This document shows positions 45,725-54,550 of a stretch of DNA of 64,000 nt, one piece after another; the first letter of the stretch is position 1, and each line of letters opens with the position of its first letter. The position numbers and the translations under genes are program-made. Source of the stretch: JBBREP01 sp963716525 (GTDB lineage: Bacteria; Actinomycetota; Acidimicrobiia; IMCC26256; PALSA-610); the NCBI GenBank assembly GCA_963716525.1, contig OY970315.1, forward strand, positions 1,364,001-1,428,000, read 5' to 3'. The notes beneath the pieces were generated by a model. The model had not been told where the DNA came from, searched no databases, and saw only the letters and a program-made list of their open reading frames with translations.

Positions 45725-48057
45725 ATGGTCCAGGGCGTGCCGCTGCACCGCCAGCTCGGCATGACCGACGACGAACTCGACGCGGTGCGCGGTGAGATCG
45801 GCCGTGACCCGAACGAGCTCGAGCTCGCCATGTACTCGGTCATGTGGAGCGAACACTGCTCGTACAAGTCGTCGAAGCCGTATCTCGGCCGCCTGCCGAC
45901 CACCGCGCCGTGGGTGCTGGTCGGGCCGGGCGAAGGCGCCGGCGTGATCGCGATCGACGACGACCTCGCGCTCGCGCTGCGCATCGAGAGCCACAACCAC
46001 CCGAGCGCGGTCGAGCCGTACCAGGGCGCGGCCACCGGAGTGGGCGGCATCATCCGCGACATCTTCTCGGTGGGAGCACGTCCGATCGCGCTGCTCGATC
46101 CACTGCGGTTCGGCCCGCCCACCGACGGGCGCTCGCGCTACCTGCTCGAAGGCGTGGTTGCGGGCATCAGCGGCTACGGCAACGCCGTCGGCGTGCCGAC
46201 GGTGGGCGGCGAAGCCGTGTTCGACGAGTGCTACCGCGAGAACCCGCTCGTGAACGTCATGTGCATCGGCCTGCTGCGTCGCGAGCAGCTCGTGCTCGCG
46301 ATCGCCACCGGCGAGGGCAACCTCGCGGTGCTGCTCGGCGGGGCCACCGGTCGCGACGGCATCGGCGGCGCATCGGTCCTCGCGTCGGCCGGGTTCGCCG
46401 AGGGCGAGGAGGGCAAGCGGCCCAGCGTGCAGGTGGGCGACCCGTTCGAGGAGAAGCGGCTCATCGAGGCCTGCCTCGAGCTCTACGACCGCGAGCTCGT
46501 CGTCGGGGTGCAGGATCTCGGCGCCGCCGGGCTGTCGTGCGCGGCGAGCGAGACCGCGGCCAAGGGCGGTATGGGCGTCGACGTCGACATCGCCCGCGTC
46601 GCCCGGCGTGAGCCGGCGATGAACGCGGTCGAGGTGATGACGTCGGAGAGCCAGGAGCGCATGCTGGCGATCGTCGCGCCCGAACGGCTCGACGACGTGC
46701 TCGAGGTCGCGCACCGCTGGGAGATCCGCGCCACCGTCGCGGGTCGGGTCAACGACAGCGGCCGCTTCCGCGTGTTCGACGGCACGTTCGACGCGCTCGG
46801 TGTGCCCGGCTCGAATCCCGCGCCGCCGCCCGGCGGTGTCGCGCCCACCGTCACGAGCGACGCCGCGCCGCTCGCCGACGTGCCCGCGGGCAGTCTCGGC
46901 GACGGTCCCGTCTACCACCGGCCGGTTGCTCGCCCCGCCGACCTCGACGCGCTGCAGGCCGACGACCCGGCGCCGATGCTGCGCGCCAAGTTCCCAGCCG
47001 AATGCGATCTGGGCGACGAGCTACTCGCGCTGCTCGCGACACCGACGATCGCCGACAAGTCGTGGATCTACCGGCAGTACGACCACCAGCTGTTCCTGAA
47101 CACCGTCGTGCCGCCGGGTGCCGACGCGAGTGTCCTTCGCCTGCGCACGCCCCGCCGCGCCGGCGGTGTGCGCGCCGCCGATGCGGGCGTGACCCGCCCG
47201 GCCATCGCGGTGAGCACCGACGGCAAGGCGCGCTTCTGCAAGCTCGATCCCCGCACCGGCGCCCGCCTCGCGGTCATGGAGGCGGCGCGCAACGTGGCGT
47301 GCGCGGGGCAACACCGCGCGCACTCGTCAACTGCCTGAACTTCGGTAATCCCGAGCATCCCGAGGTGATGTGGCAGTTCGCCGAGACGATCGAGGGCATG
47401 CGTGAGGCGTGCGCCGCGCTCGCCCTGCCGGTCGTCGGCGGCAACGTGAGCTTCTACAACGAGAGCCGGGGCGCCGACATCGACCCCACACCGGTGATGG
47501 GTGTCGTCGGGGTGATCCCGCACCTCGACGATGCGCCACCCGGCATCGCGCTGCACGGCGGCGACGAGGTGCTGCTGCTCGGCACGACGCGCGCCGAGCT
47601 GGGCGGCAGCGAATGGGCCGCCGTGGTGCACGGGCTGCGCGGCGGGCGCCCGCCCGAGGCCGACCTGCAGCTCGCGACCGCGTTGCACGGGCTCGTGGCT
47701 GCACTCGCCGGCGATCGCGCCGTCCGAGCGATCCACGACTGCGCCGACGGCGGTCTCGCGGTCGCGCTGGCGCGCATGGCGATCGCCGGCGACGTCGGCG
47801 TGACGGTCGACCTGCCGGGCGGCGACGAGGCGGGCGGCGCGCGCACACCGGCCGAGGCGATGTTCGCCGAGTCGGCGAACCGCGTGGTGCTCGGCGTCGC
47901 GCCCGAGCGGCGCGACGAGGTCGTCGCGCGCGCGGCCGCTGCCGGCGTGCCCGTCGCGGTGATCGGGCGGGCCGGCGGGAGCGACCTGCGGTTGGGCCCC
48001 TCGTGCACGGTGCCGCTCGGTGCCGCGGCCGCCGCATGGCGCACGTATCCCGCCTGA
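45725..48057 (+). CDS. purL: FGAM synthase large subunit PurL, frameshifted by one base
   Basis: Small-type PurL. SVMWSEHCSYKSSKPYLGRLP, ALRIESHNHPSAVEPYQGAATGVGGIIRDIFSVGARP (position marker, residues about 85-120) and VGVQDLGAAGLSCAASETAAKG are diagnostic. A base is missing near 47304-47308, so the frame changes from NVACAG to ATPRALVNCLNFGNPEHPE, ending RLGPSCTVPLGAAAAAW. The corrected length is 777 residues. It uses ATP and PurQ ammonia to make FGAM. Probably a sequence error in an essential biosynthetic gene. Confidence 0.93.
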
Positions 48058-48144
48058 CGAGCGTCTGACCGGGCCGATGGCCTGACGCGCCTCTCAGCGC
48101 CGGCCTTGCATGCGGCCGGTCGCGCGCAGCACAGTCTCAGGACC

Positions 48145-49063
48145 ATGGGCGGAGTGTGGTCGGCGTGGTGGTCGATTGTGGCGGACTGGCGCTACCTCGC
48201 GTGCCTGCCCGCGCTCATGCTGGTCGAGCTCCTCGCGCCGGCCCGGCCGCGGCCGCGCGACCAGCGCGCCGCGCTGGCCCAGGACGCCACCTGGTTCGTG
48301 CTGTCGTCGTTGCTCGGTGTGACGGTCGTCGCCGGCTACCTCGCGGTGTTGAGCCGCGGCGTCGATGCGCTGTCGAGGTCGTGGCGGCCCGATGCCGTCC
48401 CCGTGATCGGCACGGTGGGCGCCGCGCTGCTCGCGCTCGTCGTCGGCGACCTCGCCCAGTGGTACAGCCACCGCCTGCACCACCGCGTCGCGCTGCTCTG
48501 GTCGTTCCACGTGGTGCACCACTCCCAGACGGCGATGAACGTGCTGTCCGACAACCGTCAGCACGTGGTGGAGACCTTGGTGACGGCCACGTTCACGTTC
48601 CTGCCGGCGCGCCTGCTCGGTCTCGACGCCGCCGGTGCCGGCACGCTCACGATCATCACGCTCGTGATCTCCGCGTTCATCCACGCGAACATCCGCACCG
48701 ATCTCGGTCCGCTGCGGTTCGTGCTCATCTCGCCGCAGGCGCACCGCGTGCACCACTCGACCGATCCCGGGCACTTCGACACGAACTACGGCACCGTGTT
48801 CGCATGGTGGGACTACCTCTTCGGCACGCGCCATCCGGATCGCCACATCTACCCCGACACTGGGATCGAGGATCCGGCGTTCCCGCTCGAGCAGCGCTCG
48901 AACCCGATCGCGCTTCGCGCGCACCTGGGCCGCGCAGGTGGTGTACCCGTTCACTGCGCTCGCGTTGCGGCGAGCGCGAGCCGCGCGCGCCGGGTCCGCT
49001 CCCCACAACACCGACGACCTGATCGGCTCCCGGTCGGAGCGGCTGTCTCAGTCGCGGGGGTAG
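48145..49063 (+). CDS. Fatty acid hydroxylase/sterol desaturase family membrane protein, frameshifted
   Basis: ATG 48145 start. Four or more hydrophobic helices and three histidine clusters are present: HRLHH, HVVHHS and HRVHHS, the di-iron site of the superfamily. After GIEDPAFPLEQRSNPIAL an extra G near 48926-48928 shifts the frame. The correct end reads AAQVVYPFTALALRRARAAR to a TAG at 49063, about 305 residues. It probably hydroxylates a lipid or carotenoid-type chain using O2; the substrate is unknown. It splits the purine run and is unlikely to take part in it. Confidence 0.8.
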
Positions 49064-49120
49064 ATCGCGGTCACGGGCGCGAGGCCACCCGAGCGACCCG
49101 TGACCTGCGTGCGCGATCTA
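49061..49120. terminator. Bidirectional hairpin between convergent genes
   Basis: TAGATCGCG (49061-49069) pairs with CGCGATCTA (49112-49120), and GTCACGGG (49070-49077) with CCCGTGAC (49097-49104), leaving a 7-nt bulge on one side and a 19-nt loop. The outer arms contain both stop codons: TAG of the hydroxylase gene and TAG of cysC on the other strand. There is no U-tract, so Rho-dependent or hairpin-only termination is assumed. Confidence 0.65.
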
Positions 49121-49661
49121 CGCGCGGGTCCCGCTGAACAGGTTCAGGTCGAGCCAGCGCTCGACCTCGGCCGCCGACTGCTCGGGCGTGCTGCCCGCGG
49201 TGGCCACCCGGATCTCGGGGTGCAGCGGCGGCTCGTACGGGTCGTCGAGCCCCGTGAACTGCGGGATCTCGCCGGCACGGGCCTTCGCGTAGAGGCCCTT
49301 CACGTCGCGTTCCTCGCACACCTCGAACGGCGTGGCCACATGGATCTCGATGAAGTTCCCGATCTGCGCCGCGCATCTCGTCGCGCAGCGCCCGGTACGG
49401 CGAGATGGCCGCGGTGACGGCGATCACGCCGTTGCGAGCGAGCACCTTCGCGACCCAGCCGATGCGACGGATGTTGATGTCGCGGTCCTCCTTGGAGAAG
49501 CCGAGACCCTTCGAGAGGTGCTCGCGCACCTCGTCACCGTCGAGCAGCTCCACCTTGAAGCCGCGGGCGACGAGGTCGTCGACCACGATGTTCGCGATCG
49601 TGCTCTTGCCCGCGCCCGAGAACCCGGTGAACCACAGGCATGCGCCCGGCTGATCCGTCAC
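49118..49661 (-). CDS. cysC: Adenylylsulfate kinase, frameshifted by one base
   Basis: GTG 49661 start with TACTAT (complement of 49670-49675) 8 nt upstream, a leaderless pattern. P-loop GFSGAGKSTIANIVVDDL, then KVELLDGDEVREHLSKGLGFSKEDRDINIRR (marker, about 33-63) are typical APS kinase. An extra base near 49378-49381 separates ALRDEMR from IHVATPFEVCEERDVKGLY-like sequence, which ends at 49118; the intact form is 180 residues. It makes PAPS for sulfation or assimilation. It stands alone, without cysDN nearby. Confidence 0.9.
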
Positions 49662-49730
49662 GGCCGCCGATAGTACGGGGCGCCCGGCGCACATCCGGGC
49701 ACGGTCGCGTCCACCTGCGATACTGGTCAC

Positions 49731-51259
49731 ATGGCGGACGCACACGAGGCACGCGAGGCGTGCGGTGTCGTCGGCGTGTACCAGCCGGGCCACCAGGTGG
49801 CGAACCTCGCCTACCTCGGTCTCTACGCGCTGCAGCACCGCGGCCAGGAGTCGGCCGGTATCGCCTGCAGCGACGGCACCACGTACACGGTGGTGAAGGA
49901 CATGGGCCTGGTCACCCAGGTGTTCGGGCGGGACACGCTCGTGCCGCTCGACGGGCATCTCGCCATCGGCCACGTGCGCTACTCCACCACCGGTTCCAGC
50001 AATTGGCGCAACGCGCAGCCCGTGTTCCGCCGCGCGGCGACGCCGGTTTCGCGGTGGGCCACAACGGCAACCTCACCAACACGCACACGCTGGCCGACGA
50101 GCTCGGGCGGCTTCCCGGGCTGTTCGACCAGCAGACCCGGCTCGACTCCACGAGCGACTCGGAGCTCATCGCCGAGCTGGTCGCCCGCGAGTACCGCGAC
50201 ATGCTCCGCAGCGATGGCCGCGACCTCGAGCATGCGCTCCTCACAGTGCTGCGGCGGCTCGAAGGCGCGTTCTCGCTGGTGCTGTCGGACGAGGCGCACC
50301 TCATCGGCGTACGCGACCCGCACGGCTTCCGCCCGCTGGTGCTCGGTCGGGTCGACGGCGGGTGGGTGCTCGCCAGCGAGACCGCGGCGCTCGACATCAT
50401 GGGCGCGCACTTCCTGCGCGAGGTCGAGCCCGGCGAGCTCGTCGCGATCGACGCGAGCGGGGTGCGGTCGGTGCGCTACGCCGACGCGGTGCCGAAGCTC
50501 TGCGTGTTCGAGTTCGTGTACATCGCGCGGCCCGACACGCAGCTCTACGGAAAGGGCGTGCACGCGGCGCGCCAGCGGATGGGGATGCAGCTCGCACGGC
50601 AGGCGCCGGCCGACGCCGACATGGTGATGCCCGTGCCCGAATCGGGGGTACCCGCCGCGCAGGGCTACGCGCAGGAGAGCGGCATCCCGTACGGCGACGG
50701 CTTCGTGAAGAACCGGTACGTCGGCCGCACGTTCATCGACCCCGACCAGGCCCGGCGCGGCGCCGGCGTGCGCATCAAGCTCAACCCGCTGCGCGACAAC
50801 GTGCGCGGCAAGCGCCTCGTGGTCGTCGACGACTCGATCGTGCGCGGCACCACCACCCGCCAGACGATGGCCGTGCTGCGCGAGGCCGGTGCCACCGAGG
50901 TGCACCTCCGCGTCTCGTCGCCGCCGTACCGGTGGCCCTGCTTCTACGGGCTCGACACCGGCGAGCGCAGCGACCTGCTCGCGGCCGACATGTCGGTGGG
51001 CGAGATCTGCGACTACCTCGGCGTCGACTCGCTGGCCTACCTCGAGCTCGACCGGTTGCTCGCGGCCACCGACGCGCCGGCGGAGTCGTTCTGTACCGCC
51101 TGTTTCAGCGGCGTGTACCCAGTCGCGGTGCCCGACTTCGACACCAAGCACGTGCTCGAGCCGGGCCGGCACGACTCCGGCGGGCTCGACCGAGCCTCCG
51201 ACACCGACGACGCCGAGATCGTGGGGCTCGACGCCGTCGACGACGCCGGCCGCCCGTGA
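49731..51259 (+). CDS. purF: Glutamine PRPP amidotransferase, frameshifted by one base
   Basis: ATG 49731. A ten-residue propeptide ends before Cys11 (EACGVVGVYQPG), the glutaminase nucleophile. After WRNAQPVFRR one base is missing near 50034-50038; the next frame continues GFAVGHNGNLTNTHTLADEL. The PRPP loop is VVVDDSIVRGTTTRQT, and late cysteines in FCTACFSGVYP suggest the Bacillus-type Fe-S form. The corrected length is 509 residues. First committed purine step. Overlaps purM by 4 nt. Confidence 0.94.
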
Positions 51260-52317
51260 GCCACCAGCCGGGAGCTCGGCTCACCTACGCCGGCGCAGGG
51301 GTCGACATCGAGGCGGGCGAGAAGGCGGTCGCACGGATCGGCGATCTCGTCCGCGCCACGTACCGGCCCGAGGTGCTGGGCGACATCGGCGGCTTCGGTG
51401 GGCTGTTCGCGCTCGACTGGAAGCGTTACCGCGATCCGGTGCTCGTGTCGTCCACCGACGGCGTGGGCACGAAGTCGTGGATCGCCCGCCAGGTCGGGCG
51501 GCTCGACACGATCGGCATCGATCTCGTGGCGATGTCGGCCGACGACGTCGCGGTGCAGGGCGCCGAGCCGCTGTTCTTCCTCGACTACATCTCCACCGGG
51601 CGCGTGGATCCCGACGAGATGGAGCAGCTCGTCGGCGGCGTCGCGCGCGGCTGTAGCGACGCCGGCTGCGCGCTGCTCGGCGGCGAGATGTCGGAGCATC
51701 CCGGCATCATGGAGCCCGACGACTTCGACCTGGTCGGCTTCTGCACGGGTGTCGTCGAGCGTGACGGCGTGTTGCCCGGAAGCGTCGCTCCCGGCGACGT
51801 CGTGGTGGGGATCGCCAGCCCGGGCCTGCGCTGCAACGGCTACTCGCTGGCGCGCCGCGCGCTGCTCGAACACGCCGGCCGCCGGCTCGACGACGCCGCG
51901 TGGTCGGGCCATGACCGCACGCTCGGCGAGGAGCTGCTGCGCCCGAGCGTCATCTACTCCAAGGCGATGCTGGCGCTGCGCGACACGGTGCCGGTGCACG
52001 CGTTCGCGCACGTCACCGGCGGCGGCATTCCCGGCAACCTCGACCGTGTGCTGCCCCCCGAATGCGACGCCGTCGTGCGGCGGGGCAGCTGGCCCGAGCC
52101 GCGCATCTTCGCCGAGGTGCAATCGGCCGGGGCCGTCTCCGACGACGAGATGACCCACGTGTTCAACCTCGGCCTCGGCATGCTCGTCGTGGTGCCACAG
52201 GGTCACGAACAGGATTGCATCGGCGCGCTCGGGGCCCGCGGCCACGATGCGTTCGTCGTCGGCGCGGTGATGCCCGGTGCCGGCCGCGTGCACCTCGCCG
52301 CGAGCGCTACGGATTGA
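51256..52317 (+). CDS. purM: AIR synthetase
   Basis: 353 residues from GTG 51256 (GTGA). LTYAGAGVDIEAGEKAVARI, VLVSSTDGVGTKSWIA, IGIDLVAMSADDVAVQGAEPLFFLDYI (marker, about 89-115), ALLGGEMSEHPGIM and HVTGGGIPGNLDRVLP are PurM signatures. It closes the imidazole ring of AIR using ATP. Its stop overlaps the end of the convergent parA gene by 11 nt. Confidence 0.96.
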   Translation: MSHQPGARLTYAGAGVDIEAGEKAVARIGDLVRATYRPEVLGDIGGFGGLFALDWKRYRDPVLVSSTDGVGTKSWIARQVGRLDTIGIDLVAMSADDVAVQGAEPLFFLDYISTGRVDPDEMEQLVGGVARGCSDAGCALLGGEMSEHPGIMEPDDFDLVGFCTGVVERDGVLPGSVAPGDVVVGIASPGLRCNGYSLARRALLEHAGRRLDDAAWSGHDRTLGEELLRPSVIYSKAMLALRDTVPVHAFAHVTGGGIPGNLDRVLPPECDAVVRRGSWPEPRIFAEVQSAGAVSDDEMTHVFNLGLGMLVVVPQGHEQDCIGALGARGHDAFVVGAVMPGAGRVHLAASATD

Positions 52318-53074
52318 GCCGCGAATCGCGGTGGAGCAGCTCGGCGAGCGCCGAATAGGCGGCCGCGCCGGGCGAGCCGGGCGCGTGGTCGAGGATCGTG
52401 AGGCCACGAGACGGCGCCTCGGCGAAGCGCACCGACTTCGGCACCGGGGGGTCGAGCACCGTGATGCCGAAACGCTGGCGCACGTCGTCGACCACCTCGC
52501 GTGCGTGCCGTGTGCGCGCGTCGAACATCGTGGCGATCGCGCCGCGCACCGCGAGCTTCGGGTTCGTGTACTCGCGAACATCGGCGATGCTGTCGAGCAG
52601 TTGCGCGACGCCGCGGTGCGACAGCGCCTCGCATTGCAGCGGGATGAGCACCTCGTCGGCGGCGGTCAGCCCGTTGACGGTGAGCACGCCGAGGGTGGGT
52701 GGGCAGTCGACGAGGACCGTGTCGTAGTCGTCGAGGATCGGCGCGAGCGCTCGCATGAGCGTGTGCTCGCGCCCGGTGCGGGTGAGCAGGTGCATCTCCG
52801 CGCCGGCGAGGTCGATGTTGGTGGGCAGGAGCGTCACGTCACCCACGTCGAGTCGGGCATCGGCGGCCGTGGCCTTCTGCAGGAGCACGTCGTGGAGCGA
52901 CACGGTGAGCGACTCGGGCTCGAGGCCGAGGGAGAACGTGAGGCAGGCCTGCGGATCGAGGTCGACGAGCAGCACCCGCTCACCGAGCCGGGCGAGCGCG
53001 ACACCCAGGGTTTGGGTGGTGGTGGTCTTCGCCACGCCGCCCTTCTGGTTGGCGACCGCGAACGTGCGCGTCAC
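52307..53074 (-). CDS. ParA/Soj-family ATPase (orphan)
   Basis: 255 residues from GTG 53074, which has TAGACT (complement of 53083-53088) 8 nt upstream; the longer reading to 53206 is not protein-like. Deviant Walker A FAVANQKGGVAKTTTTQTLG, VLLVDLDPQACLTFSLG, VLVDCPPTLGVLTVNGL and EALSHRGVAQLLDSI. There is no ParB gene next to it. Similar stand-alone ParA-like proteins in actinobacteria may position cargo or act in cell division. Chromosome segregation proper is less likely. Confidence 0.88.
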   Translation of the reverse strand: MTRTFAVANQKGGVAKTTTTQTLGVALARLGERVLLVDLDPQACLTFSLGLEPESLTVSLHDVLLQKATAADARLDVGDVTLLPTNIDLAGAEMHLLTRTGREHTLMRALAPILDDYDTVLVDCPPTLGVLTVNGLTAADEVLIPLQCEALSHRGVAQLLDSIADVREYTNPKLAVRGAIATMFDARTRHAREVVDDVRQRFGITVLDPPVPKSVRFAEAPSRGLTILDHAPGSPGAAAYSALAELLHRDSRLNP

Positions 53075-53082
53075 GGGGGGTG

Positions 53083-53088
53083 AGTCTA
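53083..53088 (-). promoter_or_regulatory. Leaderless -10 box of the parA-like gene
   Basis: AGTCTA on the + strand reads TAGACT on the gene's strand, 8 nt before its GTG. The same hexamer and spacing are seen before the acyl-CoA ligase at 6335. No Shine-Dalgarno is present. Confidence 0.5.
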
Positions 53089-53194
53089 CGGATGGCCCGG
53101 GCGTCGCGCACCGGGCACGCGTTTGCACCGAGCGGCTGGGCGTGGTCGACTTTGCGGCCAGTGTCCGGTCCGCACCGTTCGGGCGAGAAATGGG

Positions 53195-53200
53195 TAGTAT
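53195..53200 (+). promoter_or_regulatory. -10 box of the bldC gene
   Basis: TAGTAT fits the TANNNT -10 pattern about 85 nt before the BldC start. Unlike many genes here it would yield a leader with a Shine-Dalgarno. No convincing -35 is seen. Confidence 0.4.
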
Positions 53201-53285
53201 CGCCAAGTCGGGCCACGCGAAGGAGCTCGCGTGGCAAGGCGGCCGGACGTCGCCTCAGCCGACGCCCCGAGGTGGAGGGGGATCA

Positions 53286-53501
53286 GTGACATCGACCGAC
53301 GGTCAACCCTACGAGGATGACGCGCTCCTCACCCCGTCTGAGGTAGCCGCGATGTTCCGCGTCAATCCGAAGACCGTCACCCGCTGGGCGCGCGCGGGCA
53401 AGATCTCGGCGATCCGCACGCTCGGCGGCCACCGCCGCTTCCGCGCCAGCGAGATCCACCAGTTCCTCTCGCACGTGGAGCAGGAACAGCAAGAGGCCTG
53501 A
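53286..53501 (+). CDS. bldC: BldC-family MerR-like DNA-binding protein
   Basis: 71 residues from GTG 53286, preceded by GGAGGGGGATCA. The core LLTPSEVAAMFRVNPKTVTRWARAGKISAIRTLGGHRRFRASEI (marker, residues about 16-59) is nearly the Streptomyces BldC winged helix. BldC binds direct repeats cooperatively and controls developmental timing in Streptomyces; here the role is open. It is divergent from the parA-like gene. Confidence 0.93.
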   Translation: MTSTDGQPYEDDALLTPSEVAAMFRVNPKTVTRWARAGKISAIRTLGGHRRFRASEIHQFLSHVEQEQQEA

Positions 53502-53611
53502 TCCGGGCGCTCCGGCACCCGCGGCACCCGGCGGCCACCCGGCGATGCGTTTCGTGCTCCGTGCCATTGCGGGCGATCATCGCGGTCAACCGCACCGGGA
53601 ACGTGATGGAG

Positions 53612-53684
53612 TGGCCGGGACCGGCGTCGATCCGGTGACCTTGCGCTTTTCAGGCGCACGCTCTGCCAACTGAGCTACCCGGCC
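53612..53684 (-). tRNA. tRNA-Phe (anticodon GAA)
   Basis: 73 nt. Acceptor GGCCGGG/CCCGGCC, D-arm AGCTCAGTTGGCAGAGC, anticodon loop CTGAAAA (GAA), T-loop region GGATCGACGCC, discriminator A. Last gene of a three-tRNA cluster transcribed on this strand. The 110 nt between it and bldC show no further feature. Confidence 0.95.
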
Positions 53685-53687
53685 TCG

Positions 53688-53762
53688 CGGTCCTGACGGG
53701 ATTTGAACCCGCGGCCTCCGCCTTGACAGGGCGGCGTGCACTCCAAACTGCACCACAGGACC
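53688..53762 (-). tRNA. tRNA-Asp (anticodon GTC)
   Basis: 75 nt. Acceptor GGTCCTG/CAGGACC, anticodon loop CTGTCAA (GTC), T-arm GGGTTCAAATCCC, discriminator G. Only three bases separate it from tRNA-Phe, so the cluster is one transcript. Confidence 0.95.
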
Positions 53763-53769
53763 AGTGACG

Positions 53770-53842
53770 TGCCCCCAGGGGAGTTCGAATCCCCGTTACC
53801 GCCTTGAAAGGGCGGCGTCCTTGGCCACTAGACGATGGGGGC
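53770..53842 (-). tRNA. tRNA-Glu (anticodon TTC)
   Basis: 73 nt. Acceptor GCCCCCA/TGGGGGC, anticodon loop CTTTCAA (TTC), T-arm GGGGATTCGAACTCCCC, discriminator A. First of the cluster; TACACT (complement of 53865-53870) is a likely -10 about 22 nt upstream. Confidence 0.95.
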
Positions 53843-53922
53843 TCGACTCTCGTGGGACCGGCGGAGTGTAGCAATCGCCGCGCGGAGTGCTCCCGGGGGT
53901 TGCGGCCGCTACGGTGCCCGGC

Positions 53923-54309
53923 GTGCGTGCGAGGGTCGTCGGATGCGCAGCGCTGTGCCTCGCGGCCGTGGCGCTCGGGGCGTGCAGCACCGGTGGCGGC
54001 GGCGCCGGCGACCTCGGCTCGGGCACCCAGCCCGTGAACAACCGGGTGGTGTGCGGCCTGATCGGCCAGCTGCCGGGCTCGGCGGCACCGCTCGAGCACG
54101 CCGATGTGCGTGACCCGGTGACGTTCACGAAGGCGCTCGACACCGCCGTCGCGCAGTACGTCGCCAAGCTCGACGAGGTCGCGCTGCGAGTCGACCCGAA
54201 GCTCAAGTCGACGGTGAGCGAAGTACGCCGCCTCGTGCTCGCGCACAAGTTCAACGAGGCGTCCGACGCGCGGGTCCCGCTCGATACCTGGACCGCCGAC
54301 AACTGCTGA
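53923..54309 (+). CDS. Small secreted lipoprotein of unknown function
   Basis: 128 residues from GTG 53923, chosen because TACGGT (53910-53915) lies 7 nt before it. Signal peptide and lipobox: VVGCAALCLAAVALGAC, with Cys about 21 as the lipid site. The mature part has a Gly-rich linker and a helical domain (DPVTFTKALDTAVAQYVAKLDEVAL), ending with a cysteine that may pair with the one in VVCGLIGQL. No family recognised. Confidence 0.72.
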   Translation: MRARVVGCAALCLAAVALGACSTGGGGAGDLGSGTQPVNNRVVCGLIGQLPGSAAPLEHADVRDPVTFTKALDTAVAQYVAKLDEVALRVDPKLKSTVSEVRRLVLAHKFNEASDARVPLDTWTADNC

Positions 54310-54550
54310 GTGCCGACAGGTGCCCGCCGCCCGCGGGCTGGCCGTGCGGACTCTCGAGGGTGGGCCGGGGCCGCACGTCACGAGGTGCGAGGACTGCCCG
54401 GCGCTGATCGCGGCGCGCGTTCCGGGCGCGGCGGCTGGCGGCGCACCCGCAAGCACGGGCTGCTGACAAAGGCGACCGCGGCCTGTGACGTTCGGCCCTG
54501 CTGTCCGGCGGATCGGGCGAGCACCATGAGAGGGGCACGAGGAGGTCACG

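Noticed and set aside
53502..53611. A further tRNA or small RNA next to the tRNA cluster
   Set aside because: No cloverleaf or U-tract hairpin can be drawn.
54310..54550. Possible small gene or regulatory RNA
   Set aside because: Open frames here lack codon bias and homology-like patterns; only the Shine-Dalgarno of the next gene is clear.
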